A stretch of DNA of 5,767 bases from Chloroflexota bacterium (GTDB taxonomy: Bacteria > Chloroflexota > Limnocylindria > Limnocylindrales > CSP1-4), in the NCBI GenBank assembly GCA_021789355.1, contig JAJYJR010000404.1, positions 1-5,767 of the forward strand, given 5' to 3'. Position numbers and translations under genes: made by a program. Positions 5,501 to 5,767 of the stretch are shown here, piece after piece. Every line of letters begins with the position of its first letter. The stretch's first letter is position 1. A model generated the notes under the pieces. It did no database searches and was not told where the DNA came from. It saw only the letters and a program-made list of their open reading frames with translations.

Positions 5501-5669
5501 GATCGCCCGAGGGCGCCGCTTGGACCGGCCGCTCACCTATGAGGCGCAACGGATCGAGCGCCTCGCCAAGCACACGGCCCGGCCTGATTTCCACCCTCTC
5601 CGCGAGGCGCTGGTCGGACGCCGCGACATCGTGGTGCTCGACGCGCCCTACCGCCGGGAGCTGTTCTGA
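5481..5669 (+). CDS. Possible 62-aa protein overlapping the GGDEF gene end
   Basis: From ATG 5481 (or GTG 5493) this frame gives a basic protein that I do not recognise: MPISVHEIARGRRLDRPLTY at the N-terminus, helical AQRIERLAKHT in the middle, and RRDIVVLDAPYRRELF at the C-terminus. Codons from about 5499 onward mostly end in G or C, as in the real genes, and the composition is balanced, which favours coding. It overlaps the last 20 nt of the GGDEF gene, so it could be translationally coupled. No clear ribosome binding site is seen. It has no membrane segment. It may instead be the 3' remnant of another gene. Confidence 0.45.
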   Translation: MPISVHEIARGRRLDRPLTYEAQRIERLAKHTARPDFHPLREALVGRRDIVVLDAPYRRELF

Positions 5670-5767
5670 GCGCTCCGTGGCGCCCGTCCGTGGCGGGAGG
5701 GGCATGATCAAGGCGCCTGGCGAGCGTGCGCCTGCACGCAGCCACGGACCTGCTCGCCCACCGCGTG

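Noticed and set aside
5674..5695. TCCGTGGCG repeated twice with a 13-nt period
   Set aside because: Two 9-mer copies are too little to call a tandem repeat or binding-site array.
5696..5767. Start of another gene at ATG 5704 or GTG 5726
   Set aside because: A GGAGG sits only 3 nt before ATG 5704 and too few codons remain in the window to judge either frame.

Overview
High-GC bacterial DNA carrying two cyclic-di-GMP signalling genes. They are separated by about 2.6 kb of mostly non-coding sequence that holds a few small genes and an unusual density of GC-rich hairpins. The protein style (GAF-EAL and PAS-PAS-GGDEF proteins rich in Ala, Arg, Gly and Asp) would fit an uncultured Chloroflexota or a high-GC actinobacterium. 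That is inferred from composition and recalled family resemblance only; no marker gene is present.

Layout. (1) 1-1301, plus strand: 3' part of a GAF-EAL c-di-GMP phosphodiesterase gene whose 5' end lies outside the window; every usual EAL catalytic residue is present. A hairpin follows the stop. (2) 1302-2446: no convincing gene on either strand, but many perfect inverted repeats. From 1966 to 2286 they follow one another almost without gaps, which could be a structured RNA or a group of terminators. (3) 2462-2803: a 113-residue single-pass membrane protein resembling TadE-type pilus proteins, with a very good ribosome binding site. (4) 3080-3331: an 83-residue helical protein of unknown function with a good ribosome binding site and a strong hairpin after its stop. 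(5) 3521-3737: a small gene that reads well only if the frame changes at a (GC)5 tract. (6) 3918-5500: a multi-PAS GGDEF (diguanylate cyclase type) gene in three frames, with one extra base at about 4158 and another at about 5258-5260. It has no clear start codon, a shortened linker between PAS domains, and GGDAF in place of GGDEF, while the RxxD inhibitory site is intact. (7) 5481-5669: a possible 62-residue protein overlapping the end of the GGDEF gene.

Together, an apparently functional c-di-GMP hydrolase lies near what looks like a decaying, or badly sequenced, c-di-GMP synthase. If the lesions are real, the locus has lost its synthase and kept its hydrolase. If the frameshifts are sequencing errors, the GGDAF protein would more likely be a c-di-GMP sensor than an enzyme. 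No mobile element, CRISPR array, tRNA or rRNA was recognised.
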